The notes: generated from the sequence alone by a model not told the origin. Counted from the first letter of the stretch, positions 14,978 through 24,466 are shown. The stretch: DNA of 34,174 bases from an uncultured Chloroflexota bacterium (GCA_902786265.1 CADACE010000061.1:1-34174), one strand, 5' to 3'. Made by a program: numbers and translations.

Positions 14978-16558
14978 ATGACAGATGGAATACCCGGTAC
15001 GAAGGACGAATATGTCGTCCAAATGAAGAAAATTTCAAAAGTTTATCCCAACGGCGTTGCGGCAAACCAGGACGTCGATTTCAACCTCCGCAGAGGTGAG
15101 ATCCATGCGCTGATGGGCGAAAACGGGGCAGGAAAAAGCACCCTGATGAAGATGCTATTCGGGCTGGAACAGCCGACCAGCGGTGAAATCGTCGTTAATG
15201 GTGAAACGCTGAATCTCAGTTCACCTTCGGTCGCTATCGCCCATGGGATCGGGATGGTTCACCAGCATTTTATGCTGGTGCCGAGCCTTTCCGTAGCGGA
15301 AAATATGGTTCTCGGGATGGTCCCGACAAAATCCGGCACGTTCATCGATAAAGCCAAAGCCATCGAGATCACGAAGGAATATGCCGAAAAATTCAATCTT
15401 CATGTGGAACCGGAAGCGAAAGTAATGGATATTCCGGTTGGCATGAAACAGAAGGTGGAGATCCTCAAAGCCCTGGTCCGCGGCGCTAAGATCCTGATCA
15501 TGGATGAACCGACAGCCGTGCTGACTTCGCAGGAAACCGCTGAGTTATTTGTCGAACTGAAAAACCTGAAGAATCAGGGATACACCATCGTCTTTATTTC
15601 CCATAAGCTCAATGAGATCATGGAAATCACTGACCGGCTGACGATCATGCGCAAAGGCCGGAGCATGGGTGTTTACTACACTAAGGACGTCACGAAAGAA
15701 GAAATTTCCCGACTGATGGTCGGCCGCGACGTTGTGCTGAGCGTCCAGAAGGATAAGGCAGTTCCGAAGCAGTCCATCCTGAAGGTCCGCGACCTTGAAT
15801 ACGTCAACGAGTGGGGCAAGAAGATGCTGGACAAGGTTTCCTTTGATGTCCGGGCAGGTGAGATCCTTGGCATCGCCGGCGTGGAAGGGAACGGTCAGAA
15901 AGAGCTGGTCGATATGCTCTTCAATTTCAACACACCGAACTCCGGGAGTGTCACCGTCAACGGGACCAGCATTCTCGGTATGCCGCAGCAGCAGATCCGT
16001 GCTCTCGGTGTCTCCCTGGTTCCGGAAGACCGCATGATCTACGGCATCGCCGCCAGTGCCTCCATTGAGGAGAATGTGATCTCCGACCGGGCCGGTGAAA
16101 AACGGTTCAACAACGGTCCTCTGTTCAATATGAAAGCTATCCATGAGGAAGCGGACAGGCTGATCAAAGAATTTACCGTCCTGTGCAAATCCAGAGCCCA
16201 GCATGTGGGTATGTTGTCCGGAGGCAACATCCAGAAGGTTGTCGTTGCCCGTGAATTCTCCAATGACCCGGTGCTGATCCTGGCGGACCAGCCTACCCGC
16301 GGTATTGATGTAGGCGCAACGGAATTCATCCGCAAAAAGCTGGTGGAGCTCTCCCGTTCCGGTATCGCGGTTCTTCTGGTTTCCGCGGACCTGAATGAGG
16401 TGATGGAGCTCTCCGACAGTCTGATCGTCATGCATAACGGGCAAATTGCCGCTTACTTTGATGACACCGCGAACCTGACGGATGACATTATGGGAGAATA
16501 TATGCTCGGTCTGAAACATCAGAGCAAGGAAGAAATAAGGAGGGTCTGCCATGACTAA
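14978..16558 (+). CDS. Nucleoside ABC transporter ATPase (NupO/YufO-like, tandem ABC domains)
   Basis: 526 residues with two ATPase domains in one chain, as in sugar- and nucleoside-type importers. Domain 1 (~15-245) has GENGAGKST (Walker A), the Q-loop VHQHFMLVPSLS, Walker B ILIMDEPTAVL and the H-loop FISHKLNE. Domain 2 (~270-510) has GVEGNGQKEL in place of a standard Walker A, a strong signature LSGGNIQKVVVARE and LILADQPTRGIDVGA. Degeneracy in the second half is normal for this family. GGGAGG lies ~9 nt before the ATG. Its last 8 nt overlap the start of the first permease gene. Confidence 0.95.
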   Translation: MTDGIPGTKDEYVVQMKKISKVYPNGVAANQDVDFNLRRGEIHALMGENGAGKSTLMKMLFGLEQPTSGEIVVNGETLNLSSPSVAIAHGIGMVHQHFMLVPSLSVAENMVLGMVPTKSGTFIDKAKAIEITKEYAEKFNLHVEPEAKVMDIPVGMKQKVEILKALVRGAKILIMDEPTAVLTSQETAELFVELKNLKNQGYTIVFISHKLNEIMEITDRLTIMRKGRSMGVYYTKDVTKEEISRLMVGRDVVLSVQKDKAVPKQSILKVRDLEYVNEWGKKMLDKVSFDVRAGEILGIAGVEGNGQKELVDMLFNFNTPNSGSVTVNGTSILGMPQQQIRALGVSLVPEDRMIYGIAASASIEENVISDRAGEKRFNNGPLFNMKAIHEEADRLIKEFTVLCKSRAQHVGMLSGGNIQKVVVAREFSNDPVLILADQPTRGIDVGATEFIRKKLVELSRSGIAVLLVSADLNEVMELSDSLIVMHNGQIAAYFDDTANLTDDIMGEYMLGLKHQSKEEIRRVCHD

Positions 16559-17698
16559 AAAACGTCAGATCAAATTTACACTGATCCGGACTCTTGTAGC
16601 GATCAGCATTGCCCTGCTGGTGGCAGCACTGCTGCGGGCGGCAGCAACTTTGCCGAAAAACTGAATGCTACAAAGGAAGCACTGAAACAGATGCTGATCG
16701 GTCCGCTGTTCCGCATGAGCGAGAAAAAAGGCACATCCTTTGAAGCCAAGCGTTTTACGGAGATCCTCGCAGCGATGATCCCGACCACATTCACCGGGCT
16801 TTCCGTCTGCATCATGTTTGCAGCCAATCAGTTCAATATGGGTGCTGAGGGCGGCATCATGCTCGGGGCTTTTGTCTCGGCGATGGCTGCCATCTACCTG
16901 CCGCTTCCTGCCGGACTGCATCCGGTGGTGGCAGTGCTGCTGGGCGGACTGGCCGTCGGCATCGTTATGCTGATCCCGGCTGTCCTGAAAGCGAAACTGA
17001 ACGTCAGTGAAATGGTGTGTTCGCTGATGCTGAACTACATCATCATGTATGTCATCAAATTCATGATGAACACCTATCTGGCGGATAAATCCAAAGGGCA
17101 GATCATGTCCTATCCTTTCCGGGAGACTTCCGTTATTGCGCCGATCGTCAATAACAAAATTTTCAGCGGATCAAAGCTCACATGGGGCTTTGTGATAGCG
17201 ATTATCGCGGTGATCCTCTGCGGACTGTTCATGTACCGCTCCCGCTGGGGGTATGCGATCCGTATGATCGGTATCAACCAGGATTTCTCCAAATACTCCG
17301 GCATGAACGTGGCCGGGACCATCATCCTTTCACAGGTGGTCGGCGGTTTTCTGGCCGGTGCCGGCGGCGGTATTGAAATGCTTGGCCGTTATAACGCGTT
17401 TTCCTGGTCCGCTCTGCCGGGATATGGCTGGACAGGCATCACCATTGCGATCCTTGCGGGAAATAATCCATACATGGTCCCGCTGGCAGCCTTCTTCATG
17501 GCTTACCTTTCCAAAGGCTGCGACCTGATGGCGACCTATGCAAAAGTCCCCGCACAGCTGATTTCAATCGTACAGGGTGTCATTTTCCTGTTCTTTGCCG
17601 CGGACCAGTTCCTTTCCGGTTATAAGCAGAAGCTTGTGGTCCAGTCCGCTCAGGAAGAGATTGCCCGTGAGAATGCTATGAAGGCACAGGAGGGATAA
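16551..17698 (+). CDS. Nucleoside ABC transporter permease (NupP/YufP-like), frameshifted near the N-terminus
   Basis: Translation should start at ATG 16551, inside the end of the ATPase gene and after an AAGGAGG site. That frame encodes the first membrane helix (LIRTLVAISIALLVAALL) but stops at 16662-16664. The rest reads in another frame, first visible as GGSNFAEKLNATKEALKQ and running to 17698; the intact part from ATG 16691 gives 335 residues. One extra G in the GGG run at 16636-16638 rejoins the frames into a ~382-residue protein of normal length. The main part has 7-8 membrane helices and the family blocks NQFNMGAEGGIMLGAF and YGWTGITIAILAGNNP. It is a permease half of the importer. The break is either a sequencing deletion or a real mutation; without helix 1 function would be doubtful. 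Confidence 0.85.
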
Positions 17699-17702
17699 TA
17701 TC

Positions 17703-18674
17703 ATGATGAACTTTTTGAAAATGCTTGCTACGCCGGAATTTTTCTGGTCAATCATTCGTATATCCGCTCCGATCATCTTCGCAACGCTCGCTGCTATTGT
17801 CGTGGAAAAAGCCGGTTTTGCAAACATCGGTCTTGAAGGGCTGATGATGTTCGCGGCACTTTCCGGATCTCTCGTCAGTTATTACGCGAAAAGCTGGCTC
17901 TGGGGACTTCTGGCGGCGCTGGTGACCGGTGTACTGATGTCGCTGGTAATGGGCTTCTTTGCTTTCAAGCTGAAAACGGATATTATCCTGGTCGGCATTG
18001 CGATAAATATGATGGGGTCGGGCGGTACGCTGTTCCTCTGCAAAGTGATCACAAACCTTACAGAAGGGAAATCCATGGCGTCCACGACCGGCCTCATCAC
18101 CAAATCGCTCTGCATTCCGGATATCAACATCCCGCTGATCAGCAGCATTCCCTTCATCGGCAAAGTGATCTCAGGACATAACCTGCTGACTTATCTGGCG
18201 TTTATCTTCTGTCTGCTGACCTCGATCATGCTCTATAAAACTCCGCTGGGTCTGAATATCCGGGCAGTCGGTGAAAATGCGAACGCCGCGTCTTCCGTGG
18301 GTGTTTCCGTGCTCAACATCAAGTATGTCGCGATTGGTTTTTCCGGCCTGATGTGCGGGTTCGGCGGTGCTTTCATGTCGATGGCATATGCCCAGGGCTG
18401 GTCTCTGGACATGGTCGCCGGACGCGGGTTTATCGCGTTGGCCGCGCAGGCCATGGGCGGCGGTGAATGTCTCGGCGGCATGCTTTCCGCACTGGTGTTT
18501 GGTTTTGCTCAGGCGCTTGGCATCAAGTTCTCCGCTATCGGTCTGGATTCCAACCTGGCATCTCCGATCCCTTACGCGGTCACGATCATCGGTCTGGTGA
18601 TCTTCGCGCTTGTCCGCAATAAGCAGATCAAAAAGCAGCATTCTGCCGCGGCTCTTGCCGGTGAAGCAAAATAA
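17703..18674 (+). CDS. Nucleoside ABC transporter permease (NupQ/YufQ-like)
   Basis: 323 residues, typical for the second permease of BMP-type nucleoside importers, with about 8-9 membrane helices. Family blocks are SAPIIFATLAAIVVEKAGFA and NIGLEGLMMFAAL near the N-terminus, a cytoplasmic loop NIRAVGENANAASSVGVSV that should contact the ATPase, and GRGFIALAAQAMGGG followed by a Gly/Ala-rich helix. The start at 17703 is 4 nt after the previous stop, with AGGAGGG in the end of that gene. It forms the transport channel with the permease encoded upstream. An inverted repeat follows at 18725-18766. Confidence 0.95.
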   Translation: MMNFLKMLATPEFFWSIIRISAPIIFATLAAIVVEKAGFANIGLEGLMMFAALSGSLVSYYAKSWLWGLLAALVTGVLMSLVMGFFAFKLKTDIILVGIAINMMGSGGTLFLCKVITNLTEGKSMASTTGLITKSLCIPDINIPLISSIPFIGKVISGHNLLTYLAFIFCLLTSIMLYKTPLGLNIRAVGENANAASSVGVSVLNIKYVAIGFSGLMCGFGGAFMSMAYAQGWSLDMVAGRGFIALAAQAMGGGECLGGMLSALVFGFAQALGIKFSAIGLDSNLASPIPYAVTIIGLVIFALVRNKQIKKQHSAAALAGEAK

Positions 18675-18724
18675 CGCTGCTGCTTTGTGATGATAGTGAA
18701 AAACACTGATCGATAAATAAATGA

Positions 18725-18766
18725 GGGACAGTTTTCCGGCTGCCTGCGGGAGCGGAAAACTGTCCC
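18725..18766. repeat. 14-bp perfect inverted repeat inside the nucleoside operon (REP-like hairpin)
   Basis: GGGACAGTTTTCCG (18725-18738) and CGGAAAACTGTCCC (18753-18766) are exact complements around a 14-nt loop. Only AAAATG follows on the plus strand, with no U-run, so it is not a standard terminator. The GGGACAGTT core is shared with the hairpin at 3933-3965. It lies between the permease and kinase genes and could reduce or stabilise downstream transcript. Confidence 0.75.
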
Positions 18767-18815
18767 AAAATGATTAAAGGCATCGATCAGCGTATTCTGA
18801 GGAAAACAGGGAAAT

Positions 18816-19706
18816 ATGAAAGCTCTGAATTTTGGTTCACTAAACCTGGATTATGTTTATAACGTTCCGCATTTTGTGCAGCCCGGAGAAACACTCAGCG
18901 CGGCATCGCAATCGGTTTTCCCCGGCGGGAAGGGACTGAACCAGTCCGTCGCGTTTGCAAAGGCCGGTGCCGTGATTTATCACGCGGGCTGTGTGGGACA
19001 GGGCGGCGCGATGCTGGAACAGGTATTGAAGGAAAGCGGCGTCAATGTGGATTATCTCGCCGCGGTGAAAGAGCTGCAGGGCAACGCGGTGATTCAGGTC
19101 AATCCGGAAGGACAGAACTGTATTCTGCTGTTCGGCGGTTCCAACCAATGTATCACCGAAGCGCAGATCGAATCTACATTCAGCCATTTTGACGCGGGTG
19201 ATTATCTGATCCTGCAGAATGAGGTGAATTCTCTTTCAAAAATTGTGGATGCGGGATACGTGAGAGGGATGCGGATCGTACTGAATCCCTCGCCTTATAA
19301 TGAGATCATAAACTCCGTCGATCTGTCCAAAATCAGCTGGCTGCTGATGAACGAAGTGGAAGCGGAACAGCTTTCCGGCAGTGATGACCCGGAAGAAGCC
19401 TGGAAAAAGATCCATGAAAACTATCCGGAGCTCTCTGTCCTCATTACGCTTGGCAGCCAGGGCAGTATGGCATTCAGCGGATCGGAAACCGTCCATCAGG
19501 ATGCTTTCCCGGTGAAAGCTGTGGATACGACCGCGGCCGGTGATACCTTTACCGGTTATTTTGTGACCGGACTGATGGGCAACCTGCCGCTTGCGGAGTG
19601 CCTGCGCCGGGCGAGCATGGCTTCTTCCATCAGTGTGACCCGTCCGGGAGCGGCTTCTTCAATACCGACAAAGGAAGAAGTAGACCTGCAATTGGCAAAG
19701 TGCTAA
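18816..19706 (+). CDS. PfkB-family carbohydrate/nucleoside kinase (ribokinase-like)
   Basis: 296 residues, the usual ribokinase size. The N-terminal substrate-site signature is GGKGLNQSVAFAKAG (~32-46). The catalytic and anion-hole signature is DTTAAGDTFTGYF (~237-249), with Asp of AAGD as the likely base. LLMNEVEAEQL and VLITLGSQGSMAF are further family blocks. Members phosphorylate ribose, deoxyribose, nucleosides or similar sugars with ATP. Given the importer upstream and nucleoside hydrolases 9 nt downstream, ribose freed from nucleosides is the likely substrate, though a nucleoside kinase cannot be excluded. The ribosome site (CAGGGAA) is modest. Confidence 0.9.
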   Translation: MKALNFGSLNLDYVYNVPHFVQPGETLSAASQSVFPGGKGLNQSVAFAKAGAVIYHAGCVGQGGAMLEQVLKESGVNVDYLAAVKELQGNAVIQVNPEGQNCILLFGGSNQCITEAQIESTFSHFDAGDYLILQNEVNSLSKIVDAGYVRGMRIVLNPSPYNEIINSVDLSKISWLLMNEVEAEQLSGSDDPEEAWKKIHENYPELSVLITLGSQGSMAFSGSETVHQDAFPVKAVDTTAAGDTFTGYFVTGLMGNLPLAECLRRASMASSISVTRPGAASSIPTKEEVDLQLAKC

Positions 19707-19715
19707 GGAGAAAAA

Positions 19716-20666
19716 ATGACAGAAACAAAGAGAATACCGATCATCCTGGATGGCGATCCGGGACATGATGACGCGATCAGCTGGGTACTGGCGCATGGAT
19801 GCGGACAGTTTGACATTTTGGCTGTGACTTCTGTCGGCGGGAACCAGACGATTGAAAAGACGACCTATAACACGCTGCGGGTCTGTACGCTCATCGGGTT
19901 GAATGCGCCGGTGGCAAGAGGCTGCTATCATCCATTAAACACGGAACAGATGAATGCTCCTACGGTGCATGGTGAGTCCGGTCTGGATGGCCCTGCGCTG
20001 CCGGAGCCGGCTTTTGCGGTTCAGGAAATCAGCGGCATTGAGCTGTGGGCGCGGGTGATCCGGAATTGTGACCGTAAGGTGACGATCGTTTCCACCGGTC
20101 CGCTGACGAATACCGCAGCGTTTCTGTTGGCTCACCCGGAATTGAAGGACCGCATCGAGCGGATCAGTCTGATGGGAGGCGGCTGCCTGTTCGGCAACTG
20201 GACGCCCGCGGCGGAATTCAATATCCTGGTGGATCCGGAAGCGGCAAAGATCGTCTTTGAATCAGGCATCCCGATCCTCATGGCCGGGATCGATGTCACG
20301 GAAAAAGCTCTGGTGACCCCGGCAGATTTTGAACGGATCCGGGCATTGAACAATCCCGTCAGCGATATCGTCTGGCAGTGGCTGGAATTCTTCTATCGCT
20401 TCCACAAAACGATGGGCTATGAAGGCGCTCCGATGCACGATCCCTGTGCCGTGATGGTCCTGATCCATCCGGAAATCTTCACCATACGGGATTTTTATGT
20501 TCAGATCGAAACCTGCGGAGATTACTGCAAAGGCGCGACGATCACAGACTGGCACGGGACGCTGGGAAAAACACCGAATGCTTCATGCCTGCTCGACCTC
20601 GACCGTGAGGCTTTTGTGAATTACCTGATCGATTCGATACGGACTTATGGGGAGGTGGAAAAATGA
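19716..20666 (+). CDS. Nucleoside hydrolase (IunH family), first copy
   Basis: 316 residues. The Ca-binding N-terminal motif is DGDPGHDDAI (~11-20), followed by the substrate loop HGESGLDG, TGPLTNTAAFL, the GGGCLFGNWTPAAEFNILVDPEAA block and the second Asp/His site MHDPCAV. The family splits ribonucleosides into base and ribose in the cytoplasm. AAGGAG precedes the ATG. It overlaps the next gene by 4 nt (ATGA). Base preference cannot be told from sequence; paired paralogues in one operon often differ in purine versus pyrimidine use. Confidence 0.94.
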   Translation: MTETKRIPIILDGDPGHDDAISWVLAHGCGQFDILAVTSVGGNQTIEKTTYNTLRVCTLIGLNAPVARGCYHPLNTEQMNAPTVHGESGLDGPALPEPAFAVQEISGIELWARVIRNCDRKVTIVSTGPLTNTAAFLLAHPELKDRIERISLMGGGCLFGNWTPAAEFNILVDPEAAKIVFESGIPILMAGIDVTEKALVTPADFERIRALNNPVSDIVWQWLEFFYRFHKTMGYEGAPMHDPCAVMVLIHPEIFTIRDFYVQIETCGDYCKGATITDWHGTLGKTPNASCLLDLDREAFVNYLIDSIRTYGEVEK

Positions 20667-21595
20667 GTAAGATTCCTGTTTGGATGGATTGTGATACAGG
20701 GACGGATGATGCTGTCGCAATCATGCTGGCATCGTACCTGGATGAACTGGATCTGTTGGGAATTTCCACTGCCTGCGGCAATACGATTCAGGAAAATGCT
20801 TATTGGAATACGCACCGCATCAACCGGCTGATCGGGACGAACTACCCGGTTTACCGCGGGGCTGAGAAACCGCTTATCGTTCCGCTGGTTACAGGGGCTC
20901 ATATTCACGGAGAAAACGGGCTGGGTGATGTGGATCTGCCGCTGCCGGAGCATCCTGTTGTACAGAAAGAAAGCGCCTGGGACGCTCTTTATGCCTGTGC
21001 GAAAGCGCATCCGCATGCGCTGCGTCTGGTTGCGACCGCTCCGCTGACAAACATCGCGATTGCCTTTACCAAATATCCGGAGCTGCCCGCGCTGCTGCAT
21101 TCCGTCAACCTGATGGGAGGTTCGGCCGGGGTGGGAAACATTACCCCTGCCGCGGAATATAACATGTATGTTGACCCGCAGGCGGCTGATATCGTTTTCC
21201 GCAGCGGTGCGAAGATCTATATGTTCGGTCTGGATGTGACGCTTCAGGCCTGCCTGAGTATGGAGGATGTCGACGAACTGGAAGCTTCCGGGAAACCTGC
21301 GGGGATCTTTACGAAAGCCTGCCTGATGCATTCCTGGCCGGTGCTCAGTAAATTCGGGGAAACCGGGTTCTGTATGCATGATTCCTGTCCGGTGATGTAT
21401 CTGGCTTATCCAGAGCTCTTCGAGGGGGAAGAAGCGGGAGTTGTTGTGGAAACCAGAGGCACCATTACCAACGGAAAAACGGTGACCGATATTTACAGCG
21501 ACAAGCAATTCCCGTTCAGCAACGCGATGGTGATGCTGAAGCTGGACCGTGAAAGGTTTATCTCTATCCTGAAGACTGCCATAATGAATGTATGA
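20663..21595 (+). CDS. Nucleoside hydrolase (IunH family), second copy
   Basis: 310 residues, a divergent paralogue of the preceding gene. It has the metal motif DCDTGTDDAVA (~9-19), HGENGLGD, ATAPLTNIAIA, LMGGSAGVGNITPAAEYNMYVDPQAA and MHDSCPVMYLAYPELF. Catalytic Asp and Asn positions are kept. A GGGGAGG site lies within the previous gene and the ATGA overlap implies coupled translation. It is the last gene of the operon; a strong hairpin follows at 21664-21697. Together the two enzymes, kinase and importer form a complete nucleoside salvage route. Confidence 0.94.
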   Translation: MSKIPVWMDCDTGTDDAVAIMLASYLDELDLLGISTACGNTIQENAYWNTHRINRLIGTNYPVYRGAEKPLIVPLVTGAHIHGENGLGDVDLPLPEHPVVQKESAWDALYACAKAHPHALRLVATAPLTNIAIAFTKYPELPALLHSVNLMGGSAGVGNITPAAEYNMYVDPQAADIVFRSGAKIYMFGLDVTLQACLSMEDVDELEASGKPAGIFTKACLMHSWPVLSKFGETGFCMHDSCPVMYLAYPELFEGEEAGVVVETRGTITNGKTVTDIYSDKQFPFSNAMVMLKLDRERFISILKTAIMNV

Positions 21596-21663
21596 CGCGG
21601 GGATGATTTGCGGGGAATGATATTTCCACCGGGATGCGGATCATTTGAACCTGAAAGAAAAAA

Positions 21664-21697
21664 ATCGCGGGAGCAGAGATTCTCTGTCTCCCGCGAT
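21664..21697. terminator. Bidirectional rho-independent terminator
   Basis: ATCGCGGGAG (21664-21673) pairs over 10 bp with CTCCCGCGAT (21688-21697), with extra pairing inside. On the minus strand it is followed by TTTTTTTCTTTC, making a canonical terminator for the FHA-transporter gene ending at 21724; it also ends the nucleoside operon from the other side. Confidence 0.85.
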
Positions 21698-21723
21698 CTT
21701 TGTGAATAATAGAGGACCGGAAA

Positions 21724-24054
21724 TTATAATTTCTTGACCCGCATGGAAATGTAACTGACCGCATAACAGACGACTGTCATCAGCAGCAGCGCTCCCCAGG
21801 CAATGCCCATATTTTCGGCAGTGTGTTCAAAGATTTCTTTGTATATCGGCATATCTATATTCAATTCTGGAAGTTTATTCAGATCTGCGGTGATCCCAAA
21901 TGCTTTCATCGCCCAGCGGCAGGTCGTGAAATAAGAAATCGTATTTTTCGTTCCCTCCAGTTCAAAGAGAATTCCGGAATACAGGATTTGCGGCATGATC
22001 AACAGCGGAGCTACAACCAGCGCTCTGTCCGGATTATCAAAAAATGACGATACTACTAAACCAAGCGCAGTCGCGGAAAGAGCCGTCAGGAATATTGTCA
22101 GGAACAATTCAAGAAACGGACTCATTATTATCCCATCCTCCGGCAGTCCGATCAAGATCCAATAGGATACCAGAAGAAGAAATGATTGGACAGCGCAAAG
22201 AATAGTCAGTACCAGCATCTTTGATGTTACATAAGCAAACAGGCTTAGCCCTGCCATGTTTTCCCGTTTCAGAATGATTTTTTCCTTACAGATTTCCTGA
22301 ATAGCGTTCAAAATACCGATCCAGAAACCGGAACAAGCCAGCGTGAAAAGCAGCGACATCGTGATCATTCGATATTTATACTGATTTCCGTCCTTGGTAA
22401 TGGAAATCATAAGTGCCAGCAGAGGCGGCTGAAGTAAGAGCAGAAGCATACGCTGTGTATCGTTGATCAGCAGTTTTGTATAACGAATGGATAATGTCCA
22501 TGTGTTGCTGAATATCTTTCGCGTCTTCACGCCAAAGGACTCCGATTCTCCGCGAACCTGTTTCCCCGTGTTGTGACCGGTATTCTCAACGGGCTGCATG
22601 ATTCCGCTGGTCAGAAATCGGTTTTTCAGCTCATCTGAATTTGATTCGGTAAGCATATAAGCATCTGACAAATGCTCAACTCCAAAGAATGAAGGTGCTC
22701 CCTGCGGCGGCCCGTAATAACAAAGATTTCCGCCTTTTCCAAGGAAAATGATCTTATCAAACAGATTGATGTTTTGAATGGTATGTGTGATCAGGATGAT
22801 CGTGATTCCCTGACGAGCCATATTATGCATGGTGTGCATCAGATTCTTTTCTGTGCCCGGATCCAATCCTGAAGACGGTTCATCCAGGAAGAATATTTTC
22901 GGGTCAGAAAGCAGCTCAACTGCGATGCTCGCTCTTTTCCGCTGCCCGCCGCTCAGAAGGTTGATCATCGTATCTTCATGCCCGGATAATTCCACTGTTT
23001 TAATTACATCACGGACCCTGGCTTTTCGTTCCTCTTTGGTTGTGTCGGGCGGCATGCGCAGCTTGGCTGAATATTCCAACATTTCCTGCAAAGGCAGGTT
23101 TCCGTGGATAATATCCTGTTGAGGAACATATCCGATAATGCTTTTGAAAGAATTATAGTTTTTATACAGATCTACGCCGTTTATCAGTACATGACCTTCT
23201 GTGGCTCCGTTATAGCCGCTCAGACAATTCATAAAGGTGGTTTTCCCGGCGCCGGAACCTCCGATGATGCCGGTAAAGCTGCATGGTTCAATCGACAGTG
23301 AGATGTGATTGGTAATTGTTTTCTCACCATGACCCGATTTGACTCTTTTCACGATGTCGATAGCATCCAGCCCGATACCGTTGGTGAAGCAGCAATAATT
23401 CAATAATCCGGCGCTGTAAAGGAGTTTGGAATTTGTAATAACGATGACATCTTTTTCTTTGAGCATCTGCTCATTGTAGATCCGCTGTCCGTTGACATAA
23501 ACGCCGTTCATGCTGTTGTTATCGCGAATGAAGAAATTTCCCTGACGGTTTTCGATCACTGCGTGAACTCTTGAAACGCTCATGTGATCCAGTACAACGT
23601 CACAGGTAGGATTTCGACCGATCGTTATTACATTTTTTTCATTCAGTGAGATGAATCGCCAGGTAACCGGCTCCTTTTTTGTCCCGAACAGGATCATCAC
23701 TCCGTCACGCATGGAAGCGGTCAGACGATCAATTTTGATCTGATCTCCCTCTTGAAGAAACTTTGAGCGGATCATTTGTCCATTGACGATGATACCGTTG
23801 GAGCTGTTATTATCAACCAGGGTACAGCCGTTACTGTCGATTTGAAAATAGCCGTGGTGACGGGAGACAAGGGCAGAATGTAAAACAATATCGTTGTCAG
23901 GTGATCTTCCGAACATTACCTGCTGTTTTTGAAAGGAACGAAGATCAACAAAGTAAGGCTGTTCCTCTCCGTCAAATATGCTGATGATGTATTGGTTCCC
24001 GGCATTTCTGTTTAACATCATCGGCGAGTATTCGGTTCCCGGAATCTGTTCCAT
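21724..24054 (-). CDS. FHA-domain ABCG-like ABC transporter (FHA-FHA-ATPase-permease)
   Basis: 776 residues in one chain. FHA domain 1 (~45-105) has FGRSPDNDIVL, SRHHG and NSSNGIIVNG; FHA domain 2 (~140-200) has IGRNPTCDVVLDHMSVSRVH and NSMNGVYVNG. The Gly-Arg, Ser-Arg-His and Asn-Gly phosphothreonine-binding residues are present in both. The ATPase (~225-450) has GGSGAGKTT, LSGGQRKRASI and IFFLDEPSSGLDP. An ABC2-type membrane domain of about six helices fills ~515-770. This is the ABCG/White order with FHA sensors added, as in a few bacterial transporters thought to be controlled by Ser/Thr kinases. The substrate is unknown. GGAG lies ~9-12 nt before the ATG. The gene stands alone with its own promoter and terminator. 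Confidence 0.93.
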   Translation of the reverse strand: MEQIPGTEYSPMMLNRNAGNQYIISIFDGEEQPYFVDLRSFQKQQVMFGRSPDNDIVLHSALVSRHHGYFQIDSNGCTLVDNNSSNGIIVNGQMIRSKFLQEGDQIKIDRLTASMRDGVMILFGTKKEPVTWRFISLNEKNVITIGRNPTCDVVLDHMSVSRVHAVIENRQGNFFIRDNNSMNGVYVNGQRIYNEQMLKEKDVIVITNSKLLYSAGLLNYCCFTNGIGLDAIDIVKRVKSGHGEKTITNHISLSIEPCSFTGIIGGSGAGKTTFMNCLSGYNGATEGHVLINGVDLYKNYNSFKSIIGYVPQQDIIHGNLPLQEMLEYSAKLRMPPDTTKEERKARVRDVIKTVELSGHEDTMINLLSGGQRKRASIAVELLSDPKIFFLDEPSSGLDPGTEKNLMHTMHNMARQGITIILITHTIQNINLFDKIIFLGKGGNLCYYGPPQGAPSFFGVEHLSDAYMLTESNSDELKNRFLTSGIMQPVENTGHNTGKQVRGESESFGVKTRKIFSNTWTLSIRYTKLLINDTQRMLLLLLQPPLLALMISITKDGNQYKYRMITMSLLFTLACSGFWIGILNAIQEICKEKIILKRENMAGLSLFAYVTSKMLVLTILCAVQSFLLLVSYWILIGLPEDGIIMSPFLELFLTIFLTALSATALGLVVSSFFDNPDRALVVAPLLIMPQILYSGILFELEGTKNTISYFTTCRWAMKAFGITADLNKLPELNIDMPIYKEIFEHTAENMGIAWGALLLMTVVCYAVSYISMRVKKL

Positions 24055-24168
24055 GTGTTTATTCTCCTGTCGAGCCTGCTGAATAAAAAGTATATCTTTA
24101 CAATTCTTGCTTGGACATCGTGTATGTCTCTTTTTGCTGCTGCAAAGCTTATCTGAACAGCATTTACA

Positions 24169-24196
24169 ATTTTACTTGAGAAATAGTTTTTGTCAA
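24169..24196 (-). promoter_or_regulatory. Promoter of the FHA-transporter gene
   Basis: On the minus strand TTGACA (24191-24196) and TAAAAT (24169-24174) are separated by 16 nt. Predicted transcription start is near 24161, leaving a leader of about 105 nt. Confidence 0.72.
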
Positions 24197-24466
24197 CCTG
24201 ACGGATATAAGCATTTGAGAATATATTATGAAAATAATAACATAAACCTGTCAATTATTATTTTCGGCGAATAAGGCGAAAGAATAAGGACCGGAGAAAA
24301 CAATATATTGCCATCGGGTGCTGCTGCGCAGCAGGCGCGGAGTGAGCGTCTGCCGGGGAGATCAGACTATGAATGAATAACAGATCCGCATTGCCCGAAT
24401 ACCTGCTTTTACAGTAAATATCCTGCCGAAATCGTAGTTAGTTTGTAATAACATTTTCTTCTTCCA
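24197..24466. other. Gene-free stretch between divergent promoters
   Basis: No gene is seen. A G+C-rich patch at ~24313-24360 differs from the AT-rich surroundings. It contains a perfect 14-nt palindrome (CTGCTGCGCAGCAG, 24321-24334) and an overlapping 8-bp stem. It could be a repeat remnant; function unknown. Confidence 0.4.

Noticed and set aside
15545..16552. Long minus-strand open frame opposite the nucleoside ATPase
   Set aside because: It is a shadow of the tandem-ABC gene, with no ribosome site and no recognisable domain.
24301..24370. Possible tRNA or rRNA fragment in the G+C-rich patch
   Set aside because: A palindrome and one short stem are present, but no cloverleaf, T-arm consensus or rRNA block could be matched.
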